Numbered from the stretch's first letter, positions 26,595 to 36,418 are shown. The stretch is 64,000 nucleotides of DNA from Ignavibacterium sp037440165 (GCF_037440165.1 NZ_JBBIUQ010000016.1:1-64000), one strand, 5' to 3'. Program-made: numbers and translations. Notes: a model not told the origin generated them from the sequence alone.

Positions 26595-27257
26595 ATGAAA
26601 GCCGGAAAGTTCTTTGTTCTGCTTGCCTTTGGATTTTTCTTTTTAGCTTGTGATAAAGAAGAATCAAATGATCCTAACAGTCTCGGCGGGGATGTAAATA
26701 CCGAGATTAGTAATGTTGGTGATCAATTTGGACTCGGTGTAAAAGTTGGCGATGAATATGTTAATCTCAATGATCAAATAGTTGTTAAAAGTAACAACAA
26801 TGGTTTGGTAACTATGAATGTTAAAGCCAATGTATCACAGTCTCCCAAAATCAAACAACTGCTCGATAAAATTCCCATTGATGTCTATGATAATCAGGGA
26901 AACATAGATATTGATGTTCAGTTCAAAGTAACAACACAAGGAATTCAGGATTTTCTCAATAAAGATCAGAAACCGCACACTTTAGTAAAATACGATGCTA
27001 AGGTTGGAGATCAATACAAGCTTACAAAATCTGAAGGGAAGTCAATCACACGAACTGTTACCGCAAGATCTGATGTAGATGATTTTCCATATGGATTTTG
27101 GTATATCAAAACTATAACTCTTGAACAGGATTCAAGGATTCCCGGTATTCAAAAATTTGTTTATCGAGCTAATCACAAATTTGGAATTGTTTATGCTGAG
27201 GTTTTTCTTGAAGATGGAAGTAAAGTAAGCTCTTATATTTACGCCCCAAATTACTAA
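26595..27257 (+). CDS. Putative lipoprotein of unknown function
   Basis: This 220-residue protein starts with a lipoprotein signal peptide and lipobox (FFFLACDKEES, lipidated Cys at about residue 20). A strong AGGAGGAGAA ribosome site precedes it. The mature part is beta-rich and polar, with no motif I recognise. It begins a three-gene plus-strand run with two membrane proteins (9-base gap to the next). The Lol system encoded elsewhere in the window would be its route to the outer membrane if it lacks a retention signal. Confidence 0.7.
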   Translation: MKAGKFFVLLAFGFFFLACDKEESNDPNSLGGDVNTEISNVGDQFGLGVKVGDEYVNLNDQIVVKSNNNGLVTMNVKANVSQSPKIKQLLDKIPIDVYDNQGNIDIDVQFKVTTQGIQDFLNKDQKPHTLVKYDAKVGDQYKLTKSEGKSITRTVTARSDVDDFPYGFWYIKTITLEQDSRIPGIQKFVYRANHKFGIVYAEVFLEDGSKVSSYIYAPNY

Positions 27258-27266
27258 TCGCAACAA

Positions 27267-27743
27267 ATGATTAGCAGGTTTTTAATTCTTCACAAATATA
27301 AAATTGTGGGGATTGTTTTACTTATTCTGGGAATAATTTCTGCGTACTTAAGATTTTATTTGGGAATAAAACCTTCCTATCTGAATCTACCTGTTTTTGC
27401 TTTTTATTCTTCGTTTCTGGATACAAAAACATTTCAAGTAATTACGAATAATATTTCAGAAGAAATTGTTTCTCTTATACTTTTACTCGGACTACTTTTA
27501 ATAAATTTTTCAAAAGAAGTTGTTGAGAATGATAAAGTAAATTCTATTCGTTTATTTTCATTTGTATCGTCAGTTTTGCTGAACTCAGTAATATTGATTT
27601 TTTCTGTTTTATTTATCTATGGATTTGCTTTTGTGAATGTTTTGATGTTCAATATATTTTCTCAAATGATAATTTATCAAATTATTTTCAGAATACTCTT
27701 CATTAAAAACCAAAAGGCACTCTCAACGGATGGAATTATCTGA
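27267..27743 (+). CDS. Integral membrane protein of unknown function
   Basis: This 158-residue protein is mostly hydrophobic, with about four helices (near residues 11-32, 66-84, 94-116 and 124-146). I do not recognise a family. It starts 9 bases after the lipoprotein gene, and its 3' end overlaps the next membrane-protein gene by 14 bases, so the three are probably co-expressed. Confidence 0.6.
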   Translation: MISRFLILHKYKIVGIVLLILGIISAYLRFYLGIKPSYLNLPVFAFYSSFLDTKTFQVITNNISEEIVSLILLLGLLLINFSKEVVENDKVNSIRLFSFVSSVLLNSVILIFSVLFIYGFAFVNVLMFNIFSQMIIYQIIFRILFIKNQKALSTDGII

Positions 27744-28575
27744 TATTTTAAGTTTTATTCGAACTAATACTGATTGGTTGTATGTAGTTATTTATCAGAA
27801 TAAATTATTCTTTATCGATTACTGGTCTTTTGTTCATTTCTTTTCAGGTGCTTTACTTCCAGTCGTTTTAGCAAATCTAAAAATTAAGCGGTTTTATCTT
27901 ATTTCAATATTAATTTTAGTTTTCTACGAAGTTCTGGAAATTTCTCTCATTTATTTAGCATTTAATCTTTTCAGACCTGAAACAATAAAAGATCAGTTTA
28001 CAGATATTTTTATTGGTACAATTGGAGTGTTTATAATTAGCAGTGTAAAAAACAGAATTGATTTATCAGAATTTCGTGGAAAGAGAAATAATTATTTCTA
28101 TGCATTAATTTCTTCGATGATTATCGCTTTTATTTGGGTTGGATTTTATCAATATAAGTACAACATAGAAATCCTGAATACAAAAGGATTGAACATCTGG
28201 GCATTTCTTCAGTGGTTTATTGGTTTATTTTCAATTTGCCTGCTCTATCAAAAATTAAAATCCGATTTTTTTCGAAAAGAAATTTTATTATCTGCACTTT
28301 ATGCTATGTATCTGTTGATGTTGATTATAGTTGAGCTCATTGGTTATGAAATCTTAGGAATCAAAGAAATTAATCATCCCAATTCTTCTCCTTTAATTTT
28401 TGATTTGATTCACGGAACTAAGACAATGCACATTTTCTATTTGATTTCTCCCTTCATCACTATACTACTTTATAAAGGAATAAAATATTTATTCTATAAC
28501 TTTTTCATTTCTAACTCATCAGCTCAAATCAGAACTCAATCAGTTTTATTTGAAACGATAAATCAAACAGACTAA
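27730..28575 (+). CDS. Integral membrane protein of unknown function
   Basis: This 281-residue protein has about seven hydrophobic helices. The first conserved-looking segment, FIDYWSFVHFFSGALLP followed by FYEVLEI, has a His and acidic residues within membrane helices. Such residues can mark catalysis or ion handling, but I cannot name a family. It overlaps the preceding gene by 14 bases. About 120 bases without a gene follow before smpB. Confidence 0.6.
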   Translation: MELSDILSFIRTNTDWLYVVIYQNKLFFIDYWSFVHFFSGALLPVVLANLKIKRFYLISILILVFYEVLEISLIYLAFNLFRPETIKDQFTDIFIGTIGVFIISSVKNRIDLSEFRGKRNNYFYALISSMIIAFIWVGFYQYKYNIEILNTKGLNIWAFLQWFIGLFSICLLYQKLKSDFFRKEILLSALYAMYLLMLIIVELIGYEILGIKEINHPNSSPLIFDLIHGTKTMHIFYLISPFITILLYKGIKYLFYNFFISNSSAQIRTQSVLFETINQTD

Positions 28576-28693
28576 ATTTCCGCTGAAAGAATCTCAATAA
28601 TTCTGATTCAACCGAGGAAACTGAATATAACTGCTATCATTTCATTGTAATTAAGTTCAATTAAGTTAATTTTTGAAACTAAATTTTTGAAAT

Positions 28694-29152
28694 ATGGACA
28701 AAACAACAGAAGAAAAAAATATAACAGTCAACCGAAAAGCACGACACGAATATCATATACTGCAAACTTTCGAAGCAGGTATTGTTTTAGTCGGCACAGA
28801 GGTAAAAGCATTGCGCGAAGGTAAAGCTAATCTTGTTGATAGTTATGCAGCTATTAAAAACGGTGAAGTATGGTTAATTGGCGCTCATATTAGTGAGTAT
28901 AAACAAGGCAATATTAATAATCACAATCCGACTCGTGACAGAAAACTTTTGCTCAACAAAAGCGAAATAAGAAAATTGATTGGAAAGACAAGAGAAAAAG
29001 GATTAACATTAATTCCACTACGAATGTATTTCAAAATTGGACGCGTAAAAGTTGAGTTAGCACTTGCAAAAGGAAAAAAATCTTATGATAAAAGGGAAAC
29101 CATCGCTAAAAGAGATTTCCAGCGAGAACAGGAAAGAAAAATTAAGTATTAA
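28694..29152 (+). CDS. smpB: SsrA-binding protein SmpB
   Basis: This 152-residue partner of tmRNA in rescue of stalled ribosomes shows the family's conserved segments: NRKARHEYHILQTFEAGIVL, GTEVKALREGKANLVDSYA, RKLLLNKSEIRKL, and the basic C-terminal tail KGKKSYDKRETIAKRD that enters the mRNA channel. Length is normal. No tmRNA gene is visible in this window. tyrS follows 43 bases downstream. Confidence 0.95.
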   Translation: MDKTTEEKNITVNRKARHEYHILQTFEAGIVLVGTEVKALREGKANLVDSYAAIKNGEVWLIGAHISEYKQGNINNHNPTRDRKLLLNKSEIRKLIGKTREKGLTLIPLRMYFKIGRVKVELALAKGKKSYDKRETIAKRDFQREQERKIKY

Positions 29153-29195
29153 ATAATAATCAGAATAAGTTCTAAAATAAATTAACAGAAGAAGA

Positions 29196-30428
29196 ATGAA
29201 TGATTTACACTTCCCTTCCGTGAACGAACAAATGGATATCATCAGACGAGGTGCTGTTGAGATTACTCCTGAAGAAGAATTAGTTCAGAAGATTGAACGA
29301 TCAATCAAATCAGGAAAACCTTTGAATATAAAACTTGGATGCGATCCAAGTCGTCCTGATCTTCATATCGGTCACTCAGTTGTTTTGAGAAAACTTGCAC
29401 AGTTTCAGCAGCTTGGTCATCAGGCAATTTTAATTATTGGAGACTTTACCGGAATGATTGGTGACCCTTCAGGTAGAAATTCAACAAGACCTGCATTAAC
29501 GCTTGAGCAAACAAGAATAAATGGTGAAAGCTATTTTCAGCAAGCTTCAAAAATTTTGGATAAGGAAAAGACAAAAATTGTTTACAATTCAGAATGGCTT
29601 GGTAAAATGACTTTTGAGGATGTTATTAAACTTTCATCAAAATATACAGTTGCAAGAATGCTGGAGAGAGATGATTTCACGAAGCGTTATAAATCTGGTG
29701 AGCCAATCAGTATTCATGAATTTCTCTATCCTTTAGCTCAGGCAATGGATTCAGTAGCAATTCAAAGTGATGTTGAACTTGGCGGAACAGATCAGAAATT
29801 TAATTTGCTTGTTGGCAGAGATATTCAAAGAGAATATGGCGTTGAACCACAAGTTATTCTAACAATGCCTTTACTCGTTGGAACTGATGGTGTCGAGAAG
29901 ATGAGCAAATCCTATGATAATTACATTGGAATTTCAGATCTACCTGAACAAATTTTTGGCAGAACAATGTCAATTCCAGACACATTGATTTATACATATT
30001 TTGAACTTGCAACAAATGTATCAAACGAAAGATTAAAAGAAATAAAAGCAGCATTAGAAGATGGTAAAATAAATCCTCGCGATTTGAAGCGTGAACTTGC
30101 CCGAACTCTTGTTGCAATGTATTATGATAAATCTGCTGCGATAAAAGCTCAGGAAGAATTTGACAAGATTTTTATCAAGAAAGAAATTCCTGATGAGATT
30201 GATGAATTTAACATTGAAGAAAACAAAGAAATCAATATTTTAGACCTGCTTCTTTTAGTAAACTTTGCACCATCAAAAGGCGAAGCGAAAAGACTTGTTC
30301 AGCAAGGCGGAGTATCGATTGATGGTGAAAAAATTTCCGATGTTCATCAGAACATCAAAATCAAATCAGGAATGATTCTTAAAGTAGGTAAAAGAAAATT
30401 CATTAAACTAACAAAGGAAGGAAAATAA
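29196..30428 (+). CDS. tyrS: Tyrosyl-tRNA synthetase
   Basis: This 410-residue class I aminoacyl-tRNA synthetase attaches tyrosine to tRNA-Tyr. The HIGH-like motif is PDLHIGHSVVLRKL, the KMSKS motif is KMSKSYDNYIG, and the C-terminal S4 RNA-binding domain starts around residue 345 (APSKGEAKRLVQQGGVSIDG). The long variant with S4 is the TyrZ-like/Gram-negative type. It lies 4 bases ahead of the arginine decarboxylase gene, suggesting a shared transcript with smpB, pdaD and terC. Confidence 0.95.
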   Translation: MNDLHFPSVNEQMDIIRRGAVEITPEEELVQKIERSIKSGKPLNIKLGCDPSRPDLHIGHSVVLRKLAQFQQLGHQAILIIGDFTGMIGDPSGRNSTRPALTLEQTRINGESYFQQASKILDKEKTKIVYNSEWLGKMTFEDVIKLSSKYTVARMLERDDFTKRYKSGEPISIHEFLYPLAQAMDSVAIQSDVELGGTDQKFNLLVGRDIQREYGVEPQVILTMPLLVGTDGVEKMSKSYDNYIGISDLPEQIFGRTMSIPDTLIYTYFELATNVSNERLKEIKAALEDGKINPRDLKRELARTLVAMYYDKSAAIKAQEEFDKIFIKKEIPDEIDEFNIEENKEINILDLLLLVNFAPSKGEAKRLVQQGGVSIDGEKISDVHQNIKIKSGMILKVGKRKFIKLTKEGK

Positions 30429-30431
30429 AAA

Positions 30432-30977
30432 TTGTATCTACCGACTAAAATTTTCTTTACAAAAGGTGTTGGAAGACACAAAGAATATTTAAGCTCATTC
30501 GAGTTAGCATTAAGAAATGCTAAAATCGAAATCTGCAATCTTGTTTTAGTTAGCAGTATTTTCCCGATAGGTTGCAAAAGAATATCAGTAGAAGAAGGAT
30601 TGAAATTGATTACACCAGGTCAGATAACACATTGTGTTATGGCAAGAAATTCCACAAATGAACCGAACAGATTAATTGCAGCTTCAATTGGCGTTGCAAT
30701 TCCAGCCGATCCGAATGCATACGGTTACCTTTCTGAACATCATCCTTATGGTCAGACTGAAAAAGTTGCAGGAGAATATGCTGAAGATCTTGCTGCCACA
30801 ATGCTCGCAACTACTTTAGGCGTTGATTTTGATGCTGATAAAGATTGGAGCGAAAGAGAAGATATCTATAAAATGTCTGGTAAAATTGTTCGCACATTTA
30901 ATGTTACACAATCTGCTGAGGGTGATAAAAACGGCTTGTGGACTACAGTAGTTGCAGCCGGAATATTTTTACCATAA
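30432..30977 (+). CDS. pdaD: Pyruvoyl-dependent arginine decarboxylase
   Basis: This 181-residue proenzyme is of the PdaD/AaxB family. It self-cleaves between two serines in LVSSIFPIGCKRIS (around residue 43) to create the pyruvoyl cofactor, and then converts arginine to agmatine for polyamine synthesis or acid resistance. The substrate-pocket segments GQITHCVMARNSTNEPNR and GYLSEHHPYGQT match the family. I use the TTG start at 30432, since no ATG or GTG is available before the conserved YLPTKIFFTKGVG. It sits between tyrS and a TerC gene. Confidence 0.88.
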   Translation: MYLPTKIFFTKGVGRHKEYLSSFELALRNAKIEICNLVLVSSIFPIGCKRISVEEGLKLITPGQITHCVMARNSTNEPNRLIAASIGVAIPADPNAYGYLSEHHPYGQTEKVAGEYAEDLAATMLATTLGVDFDADKDWSEREDIYKMSGKIVRTFNVTQSAEGDKNGLWTTVVAAGIFLP

Positions 30978-30986
30978 GAGGTTTGT

Positions 30987-31913
30987 TTGATTTCTGAAAA
31001 TATATTTTGGATTATCTTCTCGGCTGTAATTACTTTGATGCTGATGATTGACCTTTATGTAACCGATCACAGACGCGGGAAGATAACACTCAAAGCTAGT
31101 CTTATTTGGAGCGGTATCTGGATAGCTACCGCTCTTCTTTTTAATGTCTTCCTCTATTTCTACCTTGAAGATGGTCATCAAAAGGCGATAGAATTTCTTA
31201 CTGGTTACATCATCGAGAAATCACTGTCAGTAGATAATCTTTTTGTCTTCCTTATGATTTTCAGTGTGATGAATGTTAAAGCTGAAAATCAACCTCACAT
31301 TCTAAAATGGGGAATTCTCGGAGCAATTTTTTTCAGAATAGTATTCATTATCGCAGGTGTTGCCCTTATAAATTTATTCCACCCGATAATTTATGTATTT
31401 GGTGCGTTACTTCTTTACGCTGCTTATAAAATGGCTTTTGGCAACGATAAAAAAATTGATGCTGAAAACAACTGGCTAATCAAAATTTTTATTAAGTACT
31501 TTAAGCTTATGCCGGATTATGATGGTAGAAAATTTTTTATTAAGGAAAACGGAAAAACATACATAACTACAATGTTTCTTACTTTACTTCTGATTGAGTC
31601 CTCAGACATCGTATTTGCAATTGACTCTATTCCTGCAATCATTGCAATTACACGCGATACTTTTATTATAATTTCATCAAACATTTTTGCTATCCTTGGT
31701 TTAAGGGCTTTGTATTTTGCTCTTGCAGGGTTAGTTGAATTGTTCAAATATCTCAAATATGGAGTTTCTTTGCTTTTATTCTATGTTGGAATAAAAATGC
31801 TATTGAGTGATTTTTATAAAATTCCGACAGAAGTTTCTCTGATAATAATAACAATCATTCTTACTGCTTCAATTCTTCTTTCGCTTATCAGAAAAAGAAA
31901 ATTTGCTGAATAA
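30987..31913 (+). CDS. TerC/Alx-family integral membrane protein
   Basis: This 308-residue protein has about nine helices and the TerC signatures EKSLSVDNLFVFLMIF and LLIESSDIVFAIDSIPAI, with intramembrane acidic residues. Family members act in metal-ion (manganese) homeostasis and tellurium or pH responses. The TTG start at 30987 is supported by an AAGAGG ribosome site six bases upstream. Its last 45 bases overlap the 3' end of the opposing SSS transporter gene, so the two transcripts converge. Confidence 0.85.
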   Translation: MISENIFWIIFSAVITLMLMIDLYVTDHRRGKITLKASLIWSGIWIATALLFNVFLYFYLEDGHQKAIEFLTGYIIEKSLSVDNLFVFLMIFSVMNVKAENQPHILKWGILGAIFFRIVFIIAGVALINLFHPIIYVFGALLLYAAYKMAFGNDKKIDAENNWLIKIFIKYFKLMPDYDGRKFFIKENGKTYITTMFLTLLLIESSDIVFAIDSIPAIIAITRDTFIIISSNIFAILGLRALYFALAGLVELFKYLKYGVSLLLFYVGIKMLLSDFYKIPTEVSLIIITIILTASILLSLIRKRKFAE

Positions 31914-33275
31914 TCCAAGCAGATGGATAACTACTGCAGAGCTTAATCCTATTAACATTGGTTCGATTACATAATAACTTGTGCCTGAAAATTTTTCTCT
32001 TAAGAAAAACCAAATTATTCCCGCTGATAATGCAACCACCATTTCAATCAACATAATCTTATCATCAATTTTTAATTTATGATAATAAGAACTTATAACT
32101 GCAGGAATTATTGCTGGAATAAATAGCGAACCGATTGTGTACCAAATCTCAACAACAGAAGGAATAAAGTATGAAATGGAAATCGAAATAATTCCTGATA
32201 TGATTATTCCCATTGAAGTAAACCATTTTAATTTCATTTCATTAATAGAAGAATTAAGTCGAAAGAAAAAATCTCTTCCAATTGTTGTAGCACTAAGAAA
32301 AAGAAAACTATTTAATGTCGATATGATAGTTGCAAACATTCCGGCATAGAATATTCCTTTTAATCCGGGTGAAAAAATTTTCTCTGCTAAATAAGGAAAT
32401 GCTAAAACTGGTTGATCAAGTACTGGAAATATTGCACGAGCATAAAGTCCCGTTGTTGTTGTGAGAAAATCAAACAATGCCCAGAAGAAAACTGAAATGA
32501 TTATTCCCCGCTTTGCAACAGTTCCGTTCTTTGCAGCATAAGCTCTCTGATGAAATCCCGGATCAGAAAATGTCCATAATGCAATTAAGAACCAAACTAC
32601 TATAAATGCTGTCGAAGCATTGCCAGTAAATTTCAAATGGGATTCAGGTAGATTTTGTGAAAGAAATTGGGCTCCACCAAAAGTATTGAAACAAATCATT
32701 ACGGCGAGAATAAATCCAATGAACATAATGAAGAACTGAAAAGCATCAACATAAACATTAGAGCGAAAACCGCCTTTGATCAAATACGAACCGGAAAGAA
32801 TAAAAGAAATAAACAGAGCAAGAAGAAGATTAATATGAAAAATTTCTTTCAAGAGTGTTGCAGTCATAAGCAGATATGGTGCCGGAGAAACAAGTATAAA
32901 AACTATAACTGCAGAAAATAATGATACCTTTTTTCCATAGACCTCAAATAGTTTATCAGGAATAGTAAATAATGACGCATTGCGAATTTTTTTTGCAAAG
33001 AAAATTGCAAACAGAAATGCAAAGATGTAATATGGAAAACCTTGTGTAAACCAGCTAAGCAAACCATATCGATAAGTAAATTCTCCTACTCCTAAAATTC
33101 CACCATACCATGTTGATACTGTGACAAGCACAAATAAAAACAAATTTAAATTTCTTCCTGCAAGGAGATAATCGGTTGTGTCTTTAATTTTTCCGGAAAA
33201 AATAAATCCAATAGCAAGCAGCAATAAAAAGAAACTTAGAAGTACAATTATATCAAGTGTGCTAAATGAGATCAT
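31869..33275 (-). CDS. Sodium:solute symporter-family transporter, probable thiamine or thiamine-precursor uptake
   Basis: This protein of about 468 residues has ~13 helices of the SSS fold (TDYLLAGRNLNLFLFVLVTVSTWYG; FSDPGFHQRAYAAKNGTVAKRG; SSAVVIHLL). It is the last gene of a TPP-riboswitch operon behind a TonB receptor and thiamine pyrophosphokinase, so thiamine or a pyrimidine precursor is the likely cargo. This is context-based inference. SSS proteins have been proposed before as thiamine transporters from regulon analysis. I prefer the ATG at 33275 (MISFSTLD), which overlaps the kinase stop; the frame is open to 33299. Confidence 0.8.
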   Translation of the reverse strand: MISFSTLDIIVLLSFFLLLLAIGFIFSGKIKDTTDYLLAGRNLNLFLFVLVTVSTWYGGILGVGEFTYRYGLLSWFTQGFPYYIFAFLFAIFFAKKIRNASLFTIPDKLFEVYGKKVSLFSAVIVFILVSPAPYLLMTATLLKEIFHINLLLALFISFILSGSYLIKGGFRSNVYVDAFQFFIMFIGFILAVMICFNTFGGAQFLSQNLPESHLKFTGNASTAFIVVWFLIALWTFSDPGFHQRAYAAKNGTVAKRGIIISVFFWALFDFLTTTTGLYARAIFPVLDQPVLAFPYLAEKIFSPGLKGIFYAGMFATIISTLNSFLFLSATTIGRDFFFRLNSSINEMKLKWFTSMGIIISGIISISISYFIPSVVEIWYTIGSLFIPAIIPAVISSYYHKLKIDDKIMLIEMVVALSAGIIWFFLREKFSGTSYYVIEPMLIGLSSAVVIHLLGLFSKFSFSDKRKKN

Positions 33276-33915
33276 TTTTTTTGATGAATTTAAAGTCACG
33301 AATTATAAAAATTATTCCACCCTTTACAACAATTTTTACTGAGTTACTTAATGCAACATTTGAAGTGCTTTCTTTTTCACCAAAAGTCAGAGTTGAATTT
33401 CGAAGAGAATACTTTAATCCTTCCGATGTGATTTTTGTTTTTTTATCAAAAGCATAAATTGAAATGGTTTCTCCGGAAATTGACTTTAAAAATAAAGTCT
33501 CATCAGTTGGTATCAGATAAGAATTCTCAGCAACAATACTGCATTTTATTTGATTGTAAAATTTAAGAACGATTCCCAGATTGCAAATTGTATGATCCAA
33601 TCTGTCTCCAGTTACTCCGAGTAATAAAGCATTAGAAAAACCTCTTCTGATTGCAAACTTCAAACACTTTTCAACATCGGTATCGTTTTGTCTTTTAATT
33701 TTTATTATGGTTGATTTATCTGAATAGAATTTCAAAACTTCAGGTTTAATAGAGTCTAGATCGCCAATAATAAAATCAGGAACCAACCCAAGCTTAACAG
33801 CTGAGTTGGCTCCTCCATCTGCGCAAATGATTGTGGAATAATTCTTCTTCTTAAAAAATCTAACTACATTTTTTGAAGGGGATCTTCCATTAGCAATTAT
33901 GATGCATTTCTTCAA
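33262..33915 (-). CDS. thiN: Thiamine pyrophosphokinase
   Basis: This 217-residue enzyme makes thiamine diphosphate directly from thiamine and ATP. Conserved segments are CADGGANSAVKLGLVPDFIIGDLDS (about 32-56), KRQNDTDVEKCL and LGVTGDRLDHTICNL, the usual TPK catalytic motifs, followed by a beta-sandwich C-terminal domain. It overlaps the downstream SSS gene and lies 11 bases after the TonB receptor, so outer-membrane import, phosphorylation and inner-membrane uptake form one operon under the TPP riboswitch. Confidence 0.92.
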   Translation of the reverse strand: MKKCIIIANGRSPSKNVVRFFKKKNYSTIICADGGANSAVKLGLVPDFIIGDLDSIKPEVLKFYSDKSTIIKIKRQNDTDVEKCLKFAIRRGFSNALLLGVTGDRLDHTICNLGIVLKFYNQIKCSIVAENSYLIPTDETLFLKSISGETISIYAFDKKTKITSEGLKYSLRNSTLTFGEKESTSNVALSNSVKIVVKGGIIFIIRDFKFIKKNDLI

Positions 33916-33926
33916 AATACTTCCTT

Positions 33927-36392
33927 CTAAAATCCAACTTGAATTCCTGCGATAAAATTCCTTTCAGCAGCAGGAAAAAATTCTTTACCGATTGCATATG
34001 CTGAATAAAGATTATCGAACACATTATTTACTTGCAAAAATATTTTTGAATTGTCTAAGGTATCAAACAATTTAAAGTCATAACTTCCATAAAAATCAAC
34101 TAGAAAATAAGCATCATTGATGTTATCGGTATAATCAACAAAACTGCCAAAAGTGTTCAGGTATTCTTTAAGCTTATTATCAAAGTTATCTGAAAACATT
34201 TTACCGACATACTTGCCTGTTAATTTCAGGAACAAATTCGAATATTTAAACTGAATTCCAAAGTTTGCCATCAAATCTGGGAAACCACTTATACTATTTC
34301 CATTAAGGTCAATGAATTCATTTGCAGAAATATAGTATCGCCCTTTTTTTATTTCGTTTTTACTTATAGTTGCATTACCAAAAATATCAATGTCATCAGT
34401 CAACTTCGCTATTGTCTGAAATTCAATTCCACTGTGAACTGTTTCATCAACATTTCCTGTAATTGGCTGACCAAATCTATCTACTTGTCCTTTTCTGATT
34501 ATTTCATCTTTAAATAACATATAGTAAAAATTAATTGATGCTGACAATTTTGGAGCATTATATGCAAAACCGATTTCAATATCATTCATTGTTTCAGGTT
34601 TTACAAGTGGTTTGGAAAAATTATATGTACTATCCTGATTTAATTCAAATTGAGGAACTTCACCAGCACTCGATTCAGCAGCATCATAATAATTTTTTAA
34701 TCTCGGTTCTCGTGTTACTCTTGCCAGAGTAACAAAGCTGCTAAATTCATTTGTAAATTTATAGTTTAATCCTAGCCGTGGATTAAAGAATAAATCACTA
34801 ATTGTAAAATTATTCCCAATATATCTTTCATTATGAAGTTTGTATTTGTGATAAGCTAACTGAATTTCTCCGAGCAAATTTATTTGATCATTCAGCTGAT
34901 AAGATTCGTGAATAAAAATTGATGCAATGTCTTTCGCACCATTATAAAAATAATATCTGTAATCTTTTGAAATATTCGGTGGAAGATTTTCAGCAAAGTT
35001 AATGCTTCCCCAATGAATGGAACGATGAATTCTTAATTCACCGCCAATTACTAATTCACCATTTTTATGTGAGATACTAACTCTTGGAATCCAGCCAAAT
35101 TGTTTGTTCTCAACTTGTGCTCTGATTATTGCGTTCGTCGGAATATAATTCGTATCGAATCCGTTGGCTCTTAATCTGAAATAATCATCATAATAAATTG
35201 ACCACGAGCCATCATAATCAAAAAATCCTTCTCCAATAACTAAGAACAAAGCCGAGTTAAATTTCAAATCATCATTGATTTTTAACTCGTTCAGCAACTC
35301 AAAATGCGGTTGCGAAAAATTTTCTATTTCCTCAGGACGTCGATTAACAGTGTAAGTATATCCATTTTCATCTGCTTCCCAATAGGAGTAGTTAGCTCTT
35401 CTTAAATTTTTATCTTTAACAGCAAACTTCGCAATTCCTGTGTATGCAAGCCCGTCCGAAATTGGTCCACCATAAAAATTAATTTGTGAAGTAAGATTGT
35501 CATCAAACCGAACAGCGGAAAAATGATAAGCATTAAACTTAGCCCAGGATAAATTTCTGTATCCTGAACTTAATATTTGTGAGAGCTTGGCATAGAATGA
35601 ATATTTATTATCAATCAAACCGCTTGAGAAAGCTGTACTATATTTGCGTGTATGAAAACTTCCGTAAGAAGATGATAAATTCAATTTTGCTTTATCTGAG
35701 AAAGGAGAAGTAATTATGTTAACCGAGCCACCAACTGCCGGATAACCAATTACACCACTTCCTGCACCTCTTTGAACCTGAACTAATTCAGTACTTGCAA
35801 GTAAATCCGGAAAATCTAACCAGTAAACATTGTGATCTTCGGGATCATTTTGTGGGATACCGTTGATAGATACAGAAATCCTTCTTTGATCAAACCCTCT
35901 GATGCTTAAATAATTATATCCAATTCCGTTTCCATTTTCTGAGTAGAATGTTATAGAAGGAAGCTGACTCAAGTACTGCGGAATATCCTGAACAACATAG
36001 TCTTTCTGAATTTCTTCTCTGCTGATTTTATCAAATGTTAAAGGCGTAATACCTTTTTTACCAATACTTGCCTCAACAAGTACTGTTTGTGATGGTAATA
36101 TGATTCTATCAAGTTTAAATATTTGATTTGAAGTAACCTGAATTAAGGGGAATCTTATTTGCTTGTAGCCAAGATAACTGATTATCAGAGTATCATTTTC
36201 GTTGTTTGAACTGATAGAAAATTTCCCATTTTGGTCCGAAATAGTTCCGCTTTTTGATAACAACAGATAAACATTTGCATTTTGTAACGGAAGAAGTGAC
36301 TCGGAATCAATTACGATTCCGGAAATCTCCCTTTGCTGAGCAAAGTTTGTGAGTGCACAAAACAAAAAAAGAAGAATGAATTTACTTTTCAT
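33927..36392 (-). CDS. TonB-dependent outer-membrane receptor, probable thiamine receptor
   Basis: This 821-residue receptor has a signal peptide (MKSKFILLFLFCALTNFAQQ), a carboxypeptidase-regulatory-like domain (ISGIVIDSESLLPLQNANVYL, about 23-100) and a plug domain (IPQYLSQLPSITFYSENG; LSIRGFDQRRISVSINGIPQ; VGGSVNIITS). A ~22-strand barrel ends FIAGIQVGF. I place the start at 36392 after a GGAGGTTAAT ribosome site. A TTG at 36404 lies inside that site. The TPP riboswitch directly upstream and thiamine kinase downstream make thiamine the probable ligand. Confidence 0.87.
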   Translation of the reverse strand: MKSKFILLFLFCALTNFAQQREISGIVIDSESLLPLQNANVYLLLSKSGTISDQNGKFSISSNNENDTLIISYLGYKQIRFPLIQVTSNQIFKLDRIILPSQTVLVEASIGKKGITPLTFDKISREEIQKDYVVQDIPQYLSQLPSITFYSENGNGIGYNYLSIRGFDQRRISVSINGIPQNDPEDHNVYWLDFPDLLASTELVQVQRGAGSGVIGYPAVGGSVNIITSPFSDKAKLNLSSSYGSFHTRKYSTAFSSGLIDNKYSFYAKLSQILSSGYRNLSWAKFNAYHFSAVRFDDNLTSQINFYGGPISDGLAYTGIAKFAVKDKNLRRANYSYWEADENGYTYTVNRRPEEIENFSQPHFELLNELKINDDLKFNSALFLVIGEGFFDYDGSWSIYYDDYFRLRANGFDTNYIPTNAIIRAQVENKQFGWIPRVSISHKNGELVIGGELRIHRSIHWGSINFAENLPPNISKDYRYYFYNGAKDIASIFIHESYQLNDQINLLGEIQLAYHKYKLHNERYIGNNFTISDLFFNPRLGLNYKFTNEFSSFVTLARVTREPRLKNYYDAAESSAGEVPQFELNQDSTYNFSKPLVKPETMNDIEIGFAYNAPKLSASINFYYMLFKDEIIRKGQVDRFGQPITGNVDETVHSGIEFQTIAKLTDDIDIFGNATISKNEIKKGRYYISANEFIDLNGNSISGFPDLMANFGIQFKYSNLFLKLTGKYVGKMFSDNFDNKLKEYLNTFGSFVDYTDNINDAYFLVDFYGSYDFKLFDTLDNSKIFLQVNNVFDNLYSAYAIGKEFFPAAERNFIAGIQVGF

Positions 36393-36418
36393 ATTAACCT
36401 CCAATAAATATTAGTTAA

